From: Bicyclus anynana
Lineage: Eukaryota; Arthropoda; Insecta; Lepidoptera; Nymphalidae
DNA: 64,000 bases
Assembly (NCBI RefSeq): GCF_947172395.1
Contig: NC_069095.1
Location: forward strand, 1,364,001-1,428,000
Direction of reading: 5' to 3'
The stretch's first letter is position 1; each line of letters opens with the position of its first letter. A program made the position numbers and the translations under genes. The notes under the pieces were generated by a model. It had not been told where the DNA came from, did no database searches, and worked only from the letters and a program-made list of their open reading frames with translations. Below, piece by piece: positions 1 through 12,197 of this stretch.

Positions 1-208
1 TTGTGTGAACTCGAGCATGTCACCTTCATGCCTATTGTACCTGAGTGTAATGTAAAACTTTAGCTAGGCTGTGTAGAGCGTATGCTTATTAAATACTTAT
101 AATACGTACATAGCCTTATTTATTTATGTTAAAGCTAGAGGAAATTATTGATTTGATTTTTACAAGGGGTTAGAACTACATAATTATATCTACAAAATAA
201 TTAGTAGA

Positions 209-347
209 TACGATGTCGTGTAGAAACCGAAAGGGGTGTGGATTTTCATCCTCCTCCTAACATGTTAGCCCGCTTCCATCTTAGATTGCATCGTCACTTA
301 CCATCTGGTAAGATTGCAGTCAAGGGCTAACTTGTAAAGAATAAAAA
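209..347 (+). repeat. SINE-B, 3' part only
   Basis: Body and tail of a tRNA-headed SINE. It matches the copies at 53643-53958 (+) and 39800-40060 (-) through the 'gatgtcgtgtagaaaccga' block, the 'cccgcttccatcttagattg' block and the 'aagggctaacttgtaaagaa' tail. The tRNA-like head is missing, as expected of 5' truncation. Non-autonomous; it encodes nothing. Confidence 0.85.
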
Positions 348-928
348 TATATATACCTACGTATAGTATTATAGCCGGAGATTCAAAAAACAATAGTAGG
401 TATCAAATTTATTTTAAAACTAAATTACTTAATAATGGCTTGAAATAGTTTTTCCAATAAGAAATATATACCTATTAGTTCAAGTTGTATTCTAAACAAT
501 CTCATAGTCTATGACGCAATATCGCCGGTTTACGTTCCGATACGTCAACTGTCGGTGTAATAAAATTCTACGCGTCAAAGGGGCAACGACTCCTATTTTA
601 TGGTTTTTGTCCTTTTTACACTTGCAACCCTTTTCGATGGAAAAAAGTTATATAAAAATCCACTAAGAGCCTTCTAGAGCTGGTATTTACGAGCTTATTA
701 TCATTTTGTAAGAATTTTTATGTTTTTGTGAACGTATTGATGTAGGTTTTGTTATGACTCAACTACTTGAAGCAAATAAATGTGTTATTTTTATCAAGTG
801 TAAAATGTTTATAGAAAACTACGGATTTATTAATTTGGTTGAGACAAAGGAGCATTTGTGTCCGTAAAGTAAGCTTTTTAAAGTAATATATTTGATACTT
901 GACTACTATATATATCAACCACTTGATA
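348..928. other. AT-rich stretch, nothing recognised
   Basis: No open frame of note and no repeat boundary that I can match elsewhere in the window. Confidence 0.5.
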
Positions 929-1117
929 TATGCAGAGAATTAAGAAAATTCTCAGGTATTCTCACGAAGTATTTCCTTCACCATTTGAGACAAGTGATAC
1001 TTAATTCCTTAAAATGCACATTACTGAAAAATTGGAGGTACATGCCCCGGACCAGATTCGAACCTACACGCTCCGAAATCGGAGGCAGAGGCCATATCCA
1101 CTGGGCATCATGGCTAT
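929..1117 (-). repeat. SINE-A, head and middle
   Basis: Minus-strand copy of the commonest SINE in the window. The tRNA-like head is at the right end, with a B-box-like block (complement of 'cagattcgaacctacacg') near 1051. The 3' part with the conserved 'gagactcgagctcagcagtg' block is missing. Moderately diverged. Confidence 0.85.
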
Positions 1118-2299
1118 ATACATTATCATAGTTTACAATAATTATATTCGTCAAATAATTAGCTAGTTAGTAATAGTATTAATAGACACAATGTATGTAT
1201 TTACTCGTAGATAAAATAAATTACTTATTATTTATTATGTAGGTACAAACACTGTAAAGAATATTTTATTTTTATGCGATACACAGATATGCAAGTGGGT
1301 ACCATTTAAAAGGTTTTATATCGGCCTGAAGACAGCTTTGCATGTAAAATCTACGCATAAATTAATTATTTAACTTGCAAAGCTAAGCCCAAGCGGGCCT
1401 TTAAGATGTCTATAAAACGAAACAGCATATTAAGACCATAAGGCGTGAATGTACAAAATTCGTACACAGGGACCAAAAGGGACATTGCGGGGTCCTTTTT
1501 AACGCATTCTAAAAGACCTTTGTCGAAAATAAAAACAAGACAGCATTTGATGTAGAAACCAATGATATACACAAACCGTAGATATGTAGCATATGTAATT
1601 TCGTTTGTTAATTTACAGTAGTAGTAAGTTAAATAAACAAATATAGCAGATAAATTTTAGCGTTACTTCACAATGGAATTGTTTTCAATCGTTTTGAAAT
1701 GAAAATAATACAATGGTATAATATGTTAATATTTATTTTTCATTTTTAACTTGGGCTAATTTACTTTTTGTTTGCCAAATAAAGTCTTAACTCTTAAACT
1801 AATAACTCAACGATGTTTGAAATTTATTACAATAAATGAAAATTCACAAATCACAATATAGAAGCAAATGCTATAAAAATTGAAGACTAGTGCATTGTAA
1901 TTTTATAAAAATTAATTGATTCTGATAATTATTTTATTATTTTTTCAATATAGTGAAAACCAAGCACCAGCAACTTTACATTTATAAAATACATTCAAAT
2001 ACAACAAAACATGCATATTTTTGTTAGTTTAAAAAAAACTTTACAGTTTTACAGTTTTAAGAAGAAGAAATACTATAACGCAACAGAAAAATACAATTAC
2101 ATATAAACAACATTAAAAATTAATAATTTAAATTTATCGTGCAAAGGCGGCCTTATTAATATAATATTATATTGAAATACTTTACAACTGTAAAGTTTTT
2201 AGTTTTAATAGATAGAACCCTACTACTATTAAATTGATGCCACAGTAAACTCGGTCGTATGTATCTATGATGATGAAATAGCATATCAACGACCATAAC
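1118..2299. other. AT-rich stretch, nothing recognised
   Basis: A 68-codon minus-strand frame at 1366-1572 has no recognisable domain and is not bounded by convincing splice sites. The rest is plain AT-rich DNA. Confidence 0.5.
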
Positions 2300-2520
2300 C
2301 CCTTTTCCAGAGCGCTCGTTGTTTCTATTATCATTGCTTTTTCGAGGGGTCCGATTTTTTCGAGCAAAAACAACCAAGAGCCGCCGGATATGGAAGCCGT
2401 TTCCCATCTGTTTTATTAAAACTGCGATATTGATCTCAATCACCGTTTGTTTGGAGTTACCAGCGGACTTTTCATATGGGCTCGAAGGCTTAGGCAGACG
2501 TTGACTAAAAATATTGGTCA
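2300..2520 (-). other. coding-like segment, unidentified
   Basis: GC-richer than its surroundings and open in two minus-strand frames (a 121-codon frame over 2156-2521 and a 63-codon frame over 2182-2373). Read in the longer frame the right half is polar and basic, but the left part runs into AT-rich DNA. An acceptor-like 'aatatttttag' lies just before 2506 on the minus strand. I found no matching donor. It could be a decayed exon, a transposon remnant or chance. Confidence 0.15.
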
Positions 2521-2640
2521 CAATTTTAGATTTTTTTTAGGCTGTCTCTGTACTGTCAACTTGTTTTTAGTTTGATTTAGTCTCCACGTATAGATTGGAG
2601 GAGATTATAACATTTTAAGTAAGCTTTTTACGAAGCTTCA

Positions 2641-2722
2641 GTGTTATACAATATTATAATATACAATATTACAATATAATATTACAATATACAATATACA
2701 ATACAATATACAATATTATATT
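2641..2722. repeat. imperfect ACAATAT-type simple repeat
   Basis: Runs of 'acaatat' and 'acaatattata' repeat irregularly, giving an almost pure A/T/C low-complexity tract. Confidence 0.8.
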
Positions 2723-3368
2723 TTTTGTTAAGTTTTTGCCATACCCCATCTTCAACAAAGTTACTATTAACTATAAATACTCAATTAAAGACCTCAATTT
2801 TATGTGTAAAAATAGCTTAACCGTATGAGCATATTTCATTATTATAGGTACTCAGATATTATCTTATTCATTGTATTAAAAACTGTAATCAAAATTGTAT
2901 TCATATTTACAAACAAAAGATCAAAAATTAAGTTTAAGTGAATAAAAAAGAACAAAGAAAACCTTTATACTGACAGCTTATAAATCAACAAGCAACAAGA
3001 AAGATGCAAGAAATCAGGGCTCGGGCTAAATCGATGCATCGAATGTTTAATTTGTTGATTTTGCTCGATTTATCGCCTTCATAACTCATACGTCAAGCTC
3101 ACGCCTTCTTGCATTCGATGATTGCCTCGCTTATCGATACATCAACTCCGCTTCTTGTATCATTCGATAAGAATCAATTCCTGATGCTTTGAAACGAAAA
3201 CTCTCCACGCACGATGGTTGTTCCGATGAATTTCGGTACTTTTTAATGTTTATGCCGATTCCTTATCATTGCTTACGGTATTTCGAAATACAAAAGCTGC
3301 TTCAATACAAAACTTATTTATTATTAAAATAATAAAAAAATGAATTAACTATTGTAATAATTTTTTGA
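2723..3368. other. AT-rich stretch with CGAT-rich block
   Basis: Between about 3025 and 3180 the motif CGAT recurs ('atcgatgcatcga', 'cattcgatgattg', 'ttatcgatac'). Sites of the TATCGATA type bind DREF or BEAF in flies, but nothing here shows function. Confidence 0.35.
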
Positions 3369-3548
3369 AACAAAAAACTTTCCGATAAACTTGAAGTGAC
3401 GTTCGCATTGTGTAGGAAAGACGTCGCGAACCTGTCAATTTCGAACGCCGCAAAAACTGCGGAGACAAAAAGCTTCGAGGCTATTTATGAAGAATTCAAT
3501 CAATTACGAGGACGGACACTGGTCGTCAGAAATATATGGGTACTTTAG
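3369..3548 (+). other. GC-richer segment open in two frames
   Basis: Open for 59 codons in one plus frame (3369-3545) and for about 75 codons in another (about 3399-3630). The first frame contains a helix-like stretch (ETKSFEAIYEEFNQLRG). I recognise no domain and see no clear donor. It may be a decayed exon or transposon ORF, or a chance frame. Confidence 0.2.
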
Positions 3549-3872
3549 ATTGAGGGACTGCAAAAAATTATACTGGTCGCGTTCAGTAAAAACTCCACGG
3601 AGACTTGATGTTGGACAGCAAAAAGTGTAGATACTCAGCCGAGAAACGCGGCGGAAAAAACGACATCCCCTTTATGGTTTCGTAACTCGGCAGGAACTCA
3701 GCAAATACAGTGACATTGCAAAATTAGTGAATTCCTGATTGACAGTGAAAACTGATTCCCGAATTTTGAAACTGTATTTATTTACGTAACCCACAAAAGT
3801 AACCTTATTTCTGCTAATAGATATAGATATCTTCAGTGAATCAATTAGGTTTCTTTAAATATCGATGTGAAG

Positions 3873-3901
3873 AAGTAATCGATCGATATGATCGATTACT
3901 T
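3873..3901. repeat. short perfect inverted repeat
   Basis: Arms 3873-3884 and 3890-3901 (aagtaatcgatc / gatcgattactt) are perfectly complementary, with a 5-nt loop. Confidence 0.9.
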
Positions 3902-4734
3902 GGATGGATGGAGGATGAATAGAAGCTATTTTTAATATATGTTAGGTTAATTCATTGTGCCAGTTTAGCAAACCAATAAAAAACTTATTATGCTCGATTT
4001 TTTCTTTTTTTACAAAAATACTTATATTTAGTAAAAAAATGTTAATATCCCAGTAATAACACTTTACTGTATTCTAACACATTAATTATCTACTAATAAT
4101 TTAACTAATAAGACTTCTTTAAATCGTATTTGTTCTTAATTATAAGCAAAGAACAAATTACCTGTTTCCAACATAGTAGTATAGGTGCTTGTTAGTTAAA
4201 TTTACCTTAATACTATTTTATTCATTTCATTGATTCATTGATTTTTGAGACTTATCATTTATATTTAAAGACAAGATTTCTATATGTAGATTATAACGTT
4301 AGCTTAATTTTATATATTTTTTTCAAAGGTTGTAATGAAGGTAGGTAGTGTAAGTGTAGTAAAATATTTAGAAAAATACATTATTACGTAACACAGGCTG
4401 ATTCTAATAAGTTCAATTTTCAATTCGTTCGGAAGAGGGAGTTTATATATAGGAACAATGCCATAGTAGGTGGTGATATAATATACGATAGTACTTATCG
4501 CCCCTAAATCAAGATAGGGGAGACTTAACAAGAGGGTGGGTTTATTGATAATTCTTTATTAATCTTGTAACTGTTGTGACGGTTTTGAATGACGACTTAT
4601 TTAGGAGAGTCATTTTTTAGGCTCAAGTTAGAAATACTGATTATATTGTTATCATTTTACTTTGTTTTTTATTGAGAAAGAATAAAATAGGGAACTTAAG
4701 CTAACTTATCCTAAGAACTATACAAATCAAACCC
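3902..4734. other. AT-rich stretch, nothing recognised
   Basis: Only short chance frames, such as 73 codons at 4310-4531 (-) with no family resemblance. Confidence 0.5.
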
Positions 4735-4985
4735 ACGGGGAATGACAATAATAATGGCTGCATTTCTGAGCTGGACCGCCAGGCTGATTTATTTGCCCAA
4801 AAAATGAGCCATCCCTCCTGTCACCAGTCACTAGCTAGAACTCAAAATTTTTTGGCATTCCGGCTCCATGGCCCAAGGGTCTAATCAACCTTTGCCCCAT
4901 GACAAAAGGAACAAAGGGGAATGTCCACCAGCCCATACAACTTTGGCCCAAGAAATCCAGTTACGCCCCCCCATAAAAGTATATG
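4735..4985 (-). repeat. unclassified dispersed repeat
   Basis: A C-rich segment containing 'aaaggggaatgtccac' and 'gcccccccataaaag'. Its reverse complement recurs in degenerate form at 8090-8143 ('ggggggcggggacgaaagg ... ggacattcccctt'), so it is repetitive. Class unknown. Confidence 0.45.
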
Positions 4986-5205
4986 GAGATGATAATATGA
5001 TGTATAAATAAGGATTTGGTTAAATAATTTTTTTAATAAAAGTTTGCTAGACATAAAAAAAAAATATTTTATTTTATCACTCTCACTGCTCAAAAGTACA
5101 CCGGAGATGAAGTAACATTAAAGCTGTACATGAATAGATTTATTGTTTTATGTAACCAACAAGCTTAACAAATAAATCAATAAATGTAACAACCAACCAA
5201 CCAGG

Positions 5206-5343
5206 CAGTGGCGTGCATATGGTTGTCGATCAGGGTATGCACTAGTAATAAAATTAAGCAAAGTGGAAAAATCTGTATTTACTAATTAAGACAACTCTTA
5301 GGATATGCAGTACTTTAATGCATGTATGAAGTGCACACCACTA
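5206..5343. mobile_element. hAT-like MITE, 138 bp
   Basis: Terminal inverted repeats CAGTGGCGTGCA at the left and the complement of TAGTGGTGTGCA at the right (10 of 12 match). The internal 'agggtatgca' block is shared with the copy at 33568-33712. CAG-type ends fit the hAT superfamily, and the copy at 25007-25143 has the 8-bp target duplication typical of hAT. Here no clear duplication survives, and the right end abuts LINE sequence. Confidence 0.65.
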
Positions 5344-5615
5344 CTTGGAGGCCATTGGATCAGCTTCTACTAGAAGAAATTATTGTAATGATGTTAACAA
5401 TTGTAAATTATAATATTGTATTACTTTTCTAAAAAAGAGTGACTGTTGAGTTTCTTGCTGACTCTCCTCAGCAGAACTTGTCTTCCTATCTGGTGATGAG
5501 GTTTGTCTGTCTGTCTGGAGATGGACAAATAGTCAACCTTATTATTTCAAAAGTGCTTGTTTGCAAAACCAAGGCTTAGTTTACAAGCACTGTAAATAAA
5601 TGAATTTACAAATGT
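5344..5615 (+). repeat. non-LTR retrotransposon 3' end
   Basis: Begins 'cttggaggccattggatcag', which in the LINE at 48510-49800 encodes the last residues of the ORF. It continues with the matching 3' UTR ('gttgagtttcttgc', 'tttacaagcac', 'aataaatgaattta'). A 5'-truncated dead copy of the same or a sister family. Confidence 0.8.
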
Positions 5616-5858
5616 ATTACAGCGAGAAAAACAACATTGATTTGGAGTGTTTGTCGCTATTACATAATTATTTTCCGTTCTTCAGTTGAGCAAGATGCTG
5701 CTTTATCAGTCGTTTTGCAGCAATTTTGACAAACTTGGGATGACTCTGGATAACTGAAATAGTAATAAAATATGAAAATCCAGCAAATAATTTAATCAGA
5801 GTTTTAAAATTGATTTACTTAGTGGATTTAATAATGTTATGTTATTCCACAATTTATT

Positions 5859-6010
5859 CGTCGTCATCATCAACCCATATTCGGTTCACTACTGAGCTCG
5901 AGTCTCCTCTCAGAATGATAGGGGTTAGGCCAATAATCCACCACACTGGCCCAATGCGGATTGGCAGACTTCACACACGCAGAGAATTAAGATAATTCTC
6001 TAGTATGCAC
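5859..6010 (-). repeat. SINE-A, 3' half
   Basis: Starts with an ATC-rich tail and 'caacccatattcgg' and runs through the 'ccaatgcggattggcagact' block. The tRNA-like head is absent. Confidence 0.9.
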
Positions 6011-7376
6011 AATTTGTTACTGTTTTAAAATTGGTTTAGGGTGTGAAAATGTAGCAAACTGACATACAAACTCACAGTTCACATTTAATATTAATCAGGA
6101 AAGTAGGATAAATATACTATAATACTTCTATACACTAAATATTGCTTGAACAAACCATCAACAATGCAAGAAAACCTATGTGCTGTCCTACATCTCACTA
6201 GATGTTATGCCTTCTACGCCAGTAATTACACAGTAAATGTACTTTTTAATACAGCAATATTGGTTAGTCATAAAAATACACTGAGCGACACTTCAACACT
6301 TATATGGGAAACTACACTCTGTTGTGACTTGACACAATAACATGACAAAGATTATTAAAGTTATACATATTATTTCTTATGAATAATAATCGTTTTTCAC
6401 ATTAAAAATGGATCAAACATTATTTATGCTGCCTGCACCTGCTGTGTACTTGTTTACGAGATGTTTCAAACATAATGTATTCGTATTTTCGTGACATTTT
6501 ATTGACAATTGATGCCAACTATAATAATTTTAATATTGATATTAACATTGATTAATGCAGCGTAAATGTCCTCTTGTATTTACATCTGAGAGCTGAAATA
6601 AACTTGTAATTTTTCCGGTTCAGGGTCAACATTATTCGAATTTCGAATTTAACTTCGTGCAAGTTTTATTTATATTATAGCTGTGGTTTGAAAAATTATA
6701 ATTCGGTTCAAAAAATACTGAAGGTAAACAGAAAACAGACAAAATCAGTAAATTAATTCAATGACATTAACTAATTAATAAAATGAGAATGACATTGACA
6801 ATTATTGACATCAACAGATTATCTGTCCAAAAGTCAAATCGATGTTGCCATACGAAACACGAAAAATCGAATAACTTCGTATCGATTTCTAATTGAATAA
6901 TTTTATTACTAGAATAACACGTCATTGTTTTCACCATCTTTTACACGACGCAATGGTTTTTATTGGTTTTCAATAATAAATAAAGTGATTCAAGAAGAAG
7001 GTTTATACAAGTAGTTTGTCATGATATTGCGTTTTCACCCGGACAAAATAGCGGACGCCTGCAATTTTATGTCAATGTATTATGTAAACATAATATATTA
7101 TCTACAATATGTATACTATTTATACATACATAGAAATATATAGAATTTGATTTAGTTAGATCGGATGAAAGGAAAAAGTTATCGGTAGAAAGGGATTGAA
7201 TATCAACTATTAAGACCACTTTGACCACTTATGTATATCAGCTTAGTATAGCTGTAGCTTGCGCGTTGGCCGATCGTGTAGCTAGCTTATATAGAGTATG
7301 GAAAAATTGTATAAAAAAACCGCATTGCACGCGCCGAAGTTACGGGCTTGCGCTACTACTCATATTATATATTATA
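6011..7376. other. AT-rich stretch, no recognised element
   Basis: Contains short chance frames at 6146-6340 and 7221-7436; the latter runs into the Helitron at its right end. No repeat boundary could be placed. Confidence 0.5.
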
Positions 7377-7577
7377 CTAGCTGACGCCGCGCGGTTTACC
7401 CGCGTGGTTCCCGTTCCCGTAGGAATGCGGAGATAATATATAGCTTATAGCCTTCCTCGATAAATGGGTTATCTAACACTGAAAGAATTTTTCAAATCGG
7501 ACCAGTAGTGCCTGAGATTAGCGCGTTCAATCAAAAACAAACAAACAAACTCTCCAGCTTTATAATATTAGTATAGA
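7377..7577 (-). mobile_element. non-autonomous Helitron (H2 type)
   Basis: On the minus strand it starts TCTATACTAATATTATAAAG and ends CTAG after a GC-rich 'accgcgcggcgtcag' segment, flanked by A on the 5' side and T on the 3' side. These are Helitron hallmarks: 5' TC, 3' CTRR, A/T insertion site, no target duplication. Near full length at about 200 bp and non-coding. Confidence 0.85.
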
Positions 7578-7634
7578 TAGTATTTAAATGGCGCAGTTGG
7601 TAATGTTTCTACGCACTGATCCTAGGTTCTTAAT

Positions 7635-7915
7635 GTTATGCTCGATTATTATTATTATCCATTTAAATATCGATTAAACTAAAAAATCAGTTGAGTTCTT
7701 AGTGGTTGGTTATTGCGAAAAATATAATAGGTACTTTGATATCAAGAAACGTTTTATAATGTCGACTATGCAATGGTTTTTAAAGAGTGAGGCAGATATT
7801 ATAATCAAAAACATTATAATCTATTACAACTTTTGCTTTTCCAGGTGATTTTGTTGTAGAAAAAGATCGATTATTATTATTCGGTTAAAATATTGATTAA
7901 ACCAAATAAATCACT
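7635..7915. repeat. diverged local direct duplicate
   Basis: A block of about 45 bp, 'tcgattattattatt ... attaaac.aaa', occurs at about 7643-7687 and again at about 7869-7909. Between the copies I see nothing else. Confidence 0.45.
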
Positions 7916-8089
7916 TAGCTGGCAACACTGTTCATGTTCGTGTCTTCAAAAATGTCATACAACAACTATAATATTGTCAAATATCGTTGTGAAACTTATT
8001 TTTTGGGGAAAGTTATAGCAAACCGCTATGGATAAAGTAATTTATTCATTATTAAACAAAAATTATCAAGTATTTTTTAATTTTATGTA

Positions 8090-8143
8090 AAGTGGGGGGC
8101 GGGGACGAAAGGTCTGGGCCGGGAATGGACATTCCCCTTTGTA
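8090..8143 (+). repeat. fragment of the 4735-4985 repeat
   Basis: Shares the G-rich run and 'ggacattcccctt' with the complement of 4913-4975. Confidence 0.45.
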
Positions 8144-8200
8144 ACTCTCGGTCAGAGAAGAATACTTGTACCATTTACCGGGTTCAGCTTTTCTTATATT

Positions 8201-8252
8201 AAGCTTGTTTATTGTTGTATTGTTTATTCATAATACAACAATAAACAAGCTT
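8201..8252. repeat. perfect hairpin, 21-bp arms
   Basis: 8201-8221 and 8232-8252 are exact reverse complements (aagcttgtttattgttgtat plus t) around a 10-nt loop. It is not part of any recognised transposon. Confidence 0.95.
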
Positions 8253-9819
8253 ATACTAATAGTCCTTTATAGTATTAAGTATTAATTGTCAATATTCTTA
8301 TGATATCAGTTCAGTTTATGTTAATATTTCTGTGTTTGTGAATATTATAGAAAATCTAATTTTATTCCTCCTTTGATTATTTTATTAAACAGGGTATTCT
8401 TTAATTATTCTTTTAAGGTAATAGATTTGTAACTGCAACACAAAAATGTTCCGGTAGTCTTGTTATCACACCTTAGGAGTAAAATTATAACAAAGACGTC
8501 ATTATTATCAACCATTGATAACAGAAGGATGTCAACTTAACGTCAACCAGACTTTGATAGAGATTCTAGTAGAGAAACTGAAAACCTTTTGATATTGCTA
8601 ATATTTAGAAAGAGGAAACTTCTAAACACCATAGTTCTAAGGCCAGTGACTAAAGACTCTTTTGATGTTGTAAGTGTTTCAAAAAGCAAAGACTCAAGAC
8701 CTCTTATCTATAATCTATTTCCGTGTGTTTCTTCCGTAAATCAAAATGGACTATTCGAATATTTTTAACAAAGGAGAGAAGCTAAAACGGGAACCTGCTC
8801 ACATCCGGTCGTACATCACTATATCCTGATGGGAAGCAAATAGCCCGTAGTGGTAAATCGTGCATCGCTCAATATCAATGGAGTTGCAGCATCATTTACA
8901 CCACTAAGGACGCTCGATTGCGTGCTTCGTCGACTTATAAATGAATATTGGGAAATTTAACTCAATACATTTTTTTTAAAAGTTATTTATAACTTTTGTT
9001 ACTTTTGAAATAGGTTCAAAGTAGAAGGAAGTTGAATTCACCAAAATGTACACTTTGTAAATTTCTATTTAGAATTTTTTTTTTTAGAAAAATGTTGACC
9101 TTATTACCACCTTGTAAATTTTGAATTGTTTTTTTATTAAATAATGTGATAAAAATCAGATTAATAGGTATGTATAGAATTTCCAATTAATATTGTCTAT
9201 AAAAGCAATTAACTTACAATTACAATTAAAGCTTACCTTGGAAAAAAAAAAGTTTAAATCTTAGTAAGTGTAATCGTATTGTACCTACTTATGAGTGGTT
9301 GTTGTAACTAGCATCATATTAAATAATTTGTATATCTATAGATACATTTAGACTTTATTCTCTAAAATATAAAAAAATACTATTTATGACTTAAGCTGCG
9401 TTACTGAGGAATCTAAAATATTTATTCTAGATCTAGACTATGGTAATTTCAGTATAATATACTAAGATAGTCGGTTGTTATAAAAATTATACAAAAATTT
9501 ATTATATAGCTATAGATTATTTCCTTCCGATATTATTCTTTACTAACACCTCGGTGTTGGAGAATTGACACAGCGTTTTATTATCCATCCAAATGTGTAC
9601 CGTCAATGCGTTTTATGTTAAGTCGTAAAAACAAAAATCGTTGACTAATTTTATTCTTCCGTATAACATTTTGGAAATAAAATCACCCGAAATAGATGAA
9701 ATGTTGACAAAGAAGTTAAGGGAACACGTGTTAATTTTTATTGTTTTGTAAAATTTTCATTATAATAATATGACAGTCTATAAGTAAATGTAGCTGTCCG
9801 TCTGTTTTTAATTTTTTTT
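8253..9819. other. AT-rich stretch, nothing recognised
   Basis: No frame, repeat boundary or RNA-like structure that I can support. Confidence 0.5.
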
Positions 9820-9862
9820 TAACCAATTTCCAAGGAGGAGGTTCTACGTTCGGCTGTATATT
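9820..9862 (+). repeat. family E fragment
   Basis: Carries the 'ccaaggaggaggttctacg' signature shared with 57438-57500 and, in diverged form, 56409-56520 and 60351. A widespread lepidopteran repeat whose class I cannot assign. Confidence 0.6.
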
Positions 9863-10683
9863 TGTTTTTAGCCTTGATAACAATTCTAATTTTTTAATAT
9901 CATTTTTAAGAAATAACTTACCGCCTTGAAACTAAATAATACAACCTTCACAAAAAAATATGCTGTGAAACGACGGAAATCCCATCAAAAACATAAAGTA
10001 CCTATGCACAAAATTTCATTTTCTAAATTTTAATTATCCTTAGGATTTCGAAAATTAACAAAATAAGAAACACGTGAAGTTATTAGATAACATACACCCA
10101 TTTGGACCTACTGTATCACATAAGATACACCAGAAGTAAGATGAGTTTTAAACAACAGTTCTGAGAGAAACAAATCACAAACAAGTACTTCACAGTTTTG
10201 CAAAACGGCCACTTAATAAAACTAAATCCCAATAAATTTTAGCGGGCGTATCGCATAAATAATAATTTAATACGTGGGCGTGTATTACGTTACACCTTGT
10301 AAATAAATATTCTCTCTATGAGGTGTGACATTAATCTTTCTTTATACTAAAATTTGAATAATTTTGCTTCTAAATATAGAGATATTTGAGAATAACTTAT
10401 TGCTGTTGAGTTCTACGTGTGATAGCTAATTGGCATAATCAATCGTCTTTTGTTAATACTTAACGTTTATTAATGATAATTATTAATATTTTTTAAAAAT
10501 TCTCGTATGTAACTAATTATGCTGCCGCTAAAATTATTAAAAGTATAATTAATAAATATAATTTTAAATATTTTCTTCTAAAAGATTAAATTTTAATATC
10601 AATTAATTGTTTTCGTAGAAATAATCTCTTGGTTTTATTATAATATTTAATTAAGTTAGGGATTACGTATCTCAAAACAGTTA
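9863..10683. other. AT-rich stretch, nothing recognised
   Basis: Very AT-rich, without frames or matched repeats. Confidence 0.5.
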
Positions 10684-10759
10684 AAGTAAGTAAAGTAGTT
10701 AATTAATAATGTGTTAAACAGCAGTTTAACACATTATTAATTAACTACTTTACTTACTT
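10684..10759. repeat. perfect hairpin, 36-bp arms, 4-nt loop
   Basis: 10684-10719 and 10724-10759 are exact reverse complements over all 36 positions, separated by AGCA. This is the longest perfect short-loop palindrome I found in the window. If transcribed it would fold like a small-RNA precursor. It may equally be a recent template-switch event or an assembly artefact. Confidence 0.97.
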
Positions 10760-11656
10760 GCTCAGAGTGTTATTAGTACATTATAGTTACGTAATTGCTT
10801 ACCTTTGTTTTACCTGTATGTATAGACTTTAATATTTTATATTGTAGAAGTTACGATAATTTTACGTTTAATCTAAGCTAGTTTTTAATTGTTTTTAATT
10901 ATTAAACTTATTTTAGCTATTTATAAAGTTTAACAGTCCGTATGGTAACGTTACATTGATTCGACAAACCAAGCTGAGATTATTTCGGCCTTCCTTGCAG
11001 AATTTTAGCATTAATTAAAAAAAGTAACAATTTAAAATGAACAAACCTTGTTATATCTACTGTGACTAAACTAAAAAAATATTTTGAGTTTGAGTTACAC
11101 TCATTTGAGTTTGAGTCTGCATTCTCAAGATAATATTGTCTCAATTTCAAATTTAGAACGTTCTAAACTAAATTCAATCCTTTTATAATTTGAAAAAAAG
11201 GAGATCTAAATGTAACAGTTCTCTTTTTGTAACTTTTCGCTTTGTCTAATGACCACGGCTGACCTAGTTAGTGCCCAGTCGCCGCTCGGATATTCCCTAT
11301 TTTTGTGGGAAGCTTTCTGTACAAACACGTTCCATTTCTGAAGTTCCAGTTTGTTCGACATGTTTTCTTTCCACTTTGGATTTCACTATTTTTCTTTTGT
11401 GTGAATACTACTGAACAATGGCTTTATTTGTCACGGGTCGATTTTGGCTTGGTTTTTAGATAAAGTAACGAAATTTCGTGTAAATATTTATAAGCTAATA
11501 TTTTTAGATAATTTTTTGATTTTGTTTTAGTATTTGTATCTTATCCTGACTATCTTTAGATCCAAAATCAAATACAAAATCTTCAAAAACTGTGTGTTTC
11601 CACTGGCGGTTTTACGTCCAAAATTTGGTCGCTAGCTAAATTACTAACCTCTTAAG
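10760..11656. other. AT-rich stretch, nothing recognised
   Basis: A GC-richer patch near 11255-11400 is not open over any useful length and matches no other part of the window. Confidence 0.5.
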
Positions 11657-11872
11657 AAGGCTCAGAGTCACTCAACGAGTCATGGAGCGAGCAATGCTCG
11701 CAGTATCTCTGCGTGATCAAATCAGAAAAGACGAGATCTACAGAATCCCCCCACTAGCTGAACAGATGATGTCAAGCTGACTACATGGAGTCTCTGGGTG
11801 GCCTCAAGACCGTGTTGTGTCGAAGTCCTTATAAGAGGTCTATGACCAGCAGTGGACATTCATCGGGTGATA
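11657..11872 (+). pseudogene. RTE-like LINE, C-terminal ORF remnant
   Basis: Translates in pieces to LRVTQRVMERAMLAVSLRDQ, then WPQDRVV and EVYDQQWT. This matches the usual C-terminus of lepidopteran RTE-class endonuclease/reverse transcriptase proteins (RVAQRAMERAMLGVSLRD ... AYVQQWTS). Part of the middle is deleted and stops interrupt it. Only the last part of the ORF remains. Confidence 0.75.
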
Positions 11873-12197
11873 ACTCACCTGTTACTTTTCTGTAAAAGTA
11901 TATGATCAACGATCTATTGCGATTATAAAAACTGTCTCTATAGAATCGATGTTTCATAGTTGTAATCGTGTTCGTCGGTTAAAAAGCTCCGTAAAAACAC
12001 CTTTTTGTGTATTTGAATGGTGTAAAAAACAGTCATCAACTTTTAGTTTAGTATCAGACATATACCTAATCTAAGCTCGTTTTCCTCAAAAAATTACAGA
12101 CATTTTTGTTCTTGACTTTGGGTGCGATACTAGCCCTTATATAGTCTGCTGCTGATAATGATGATGAAGATGATACGCTACATTGAATAATTTGTTA
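11873..12197. other. no recognised feature
   Basis: Ends in 'tgctgctgataatgatgatg' near 12150, resembling the GAT-rich tail of RTE-like elements. Otherwise plain. Confidence 0.4.

Noticed and set aside
6871..6882. ATAACTTCGTAT, resembling a loxP arm
   Set aside because: Only a partial half-site, with no spacer or inverted second arm. Chance match in AT-rich DNA.
7840..7900. exon after 'ttgcttttccag'
   Set aside because: A stop follows within about 15 codons and the sequence is part of a local duplicate.
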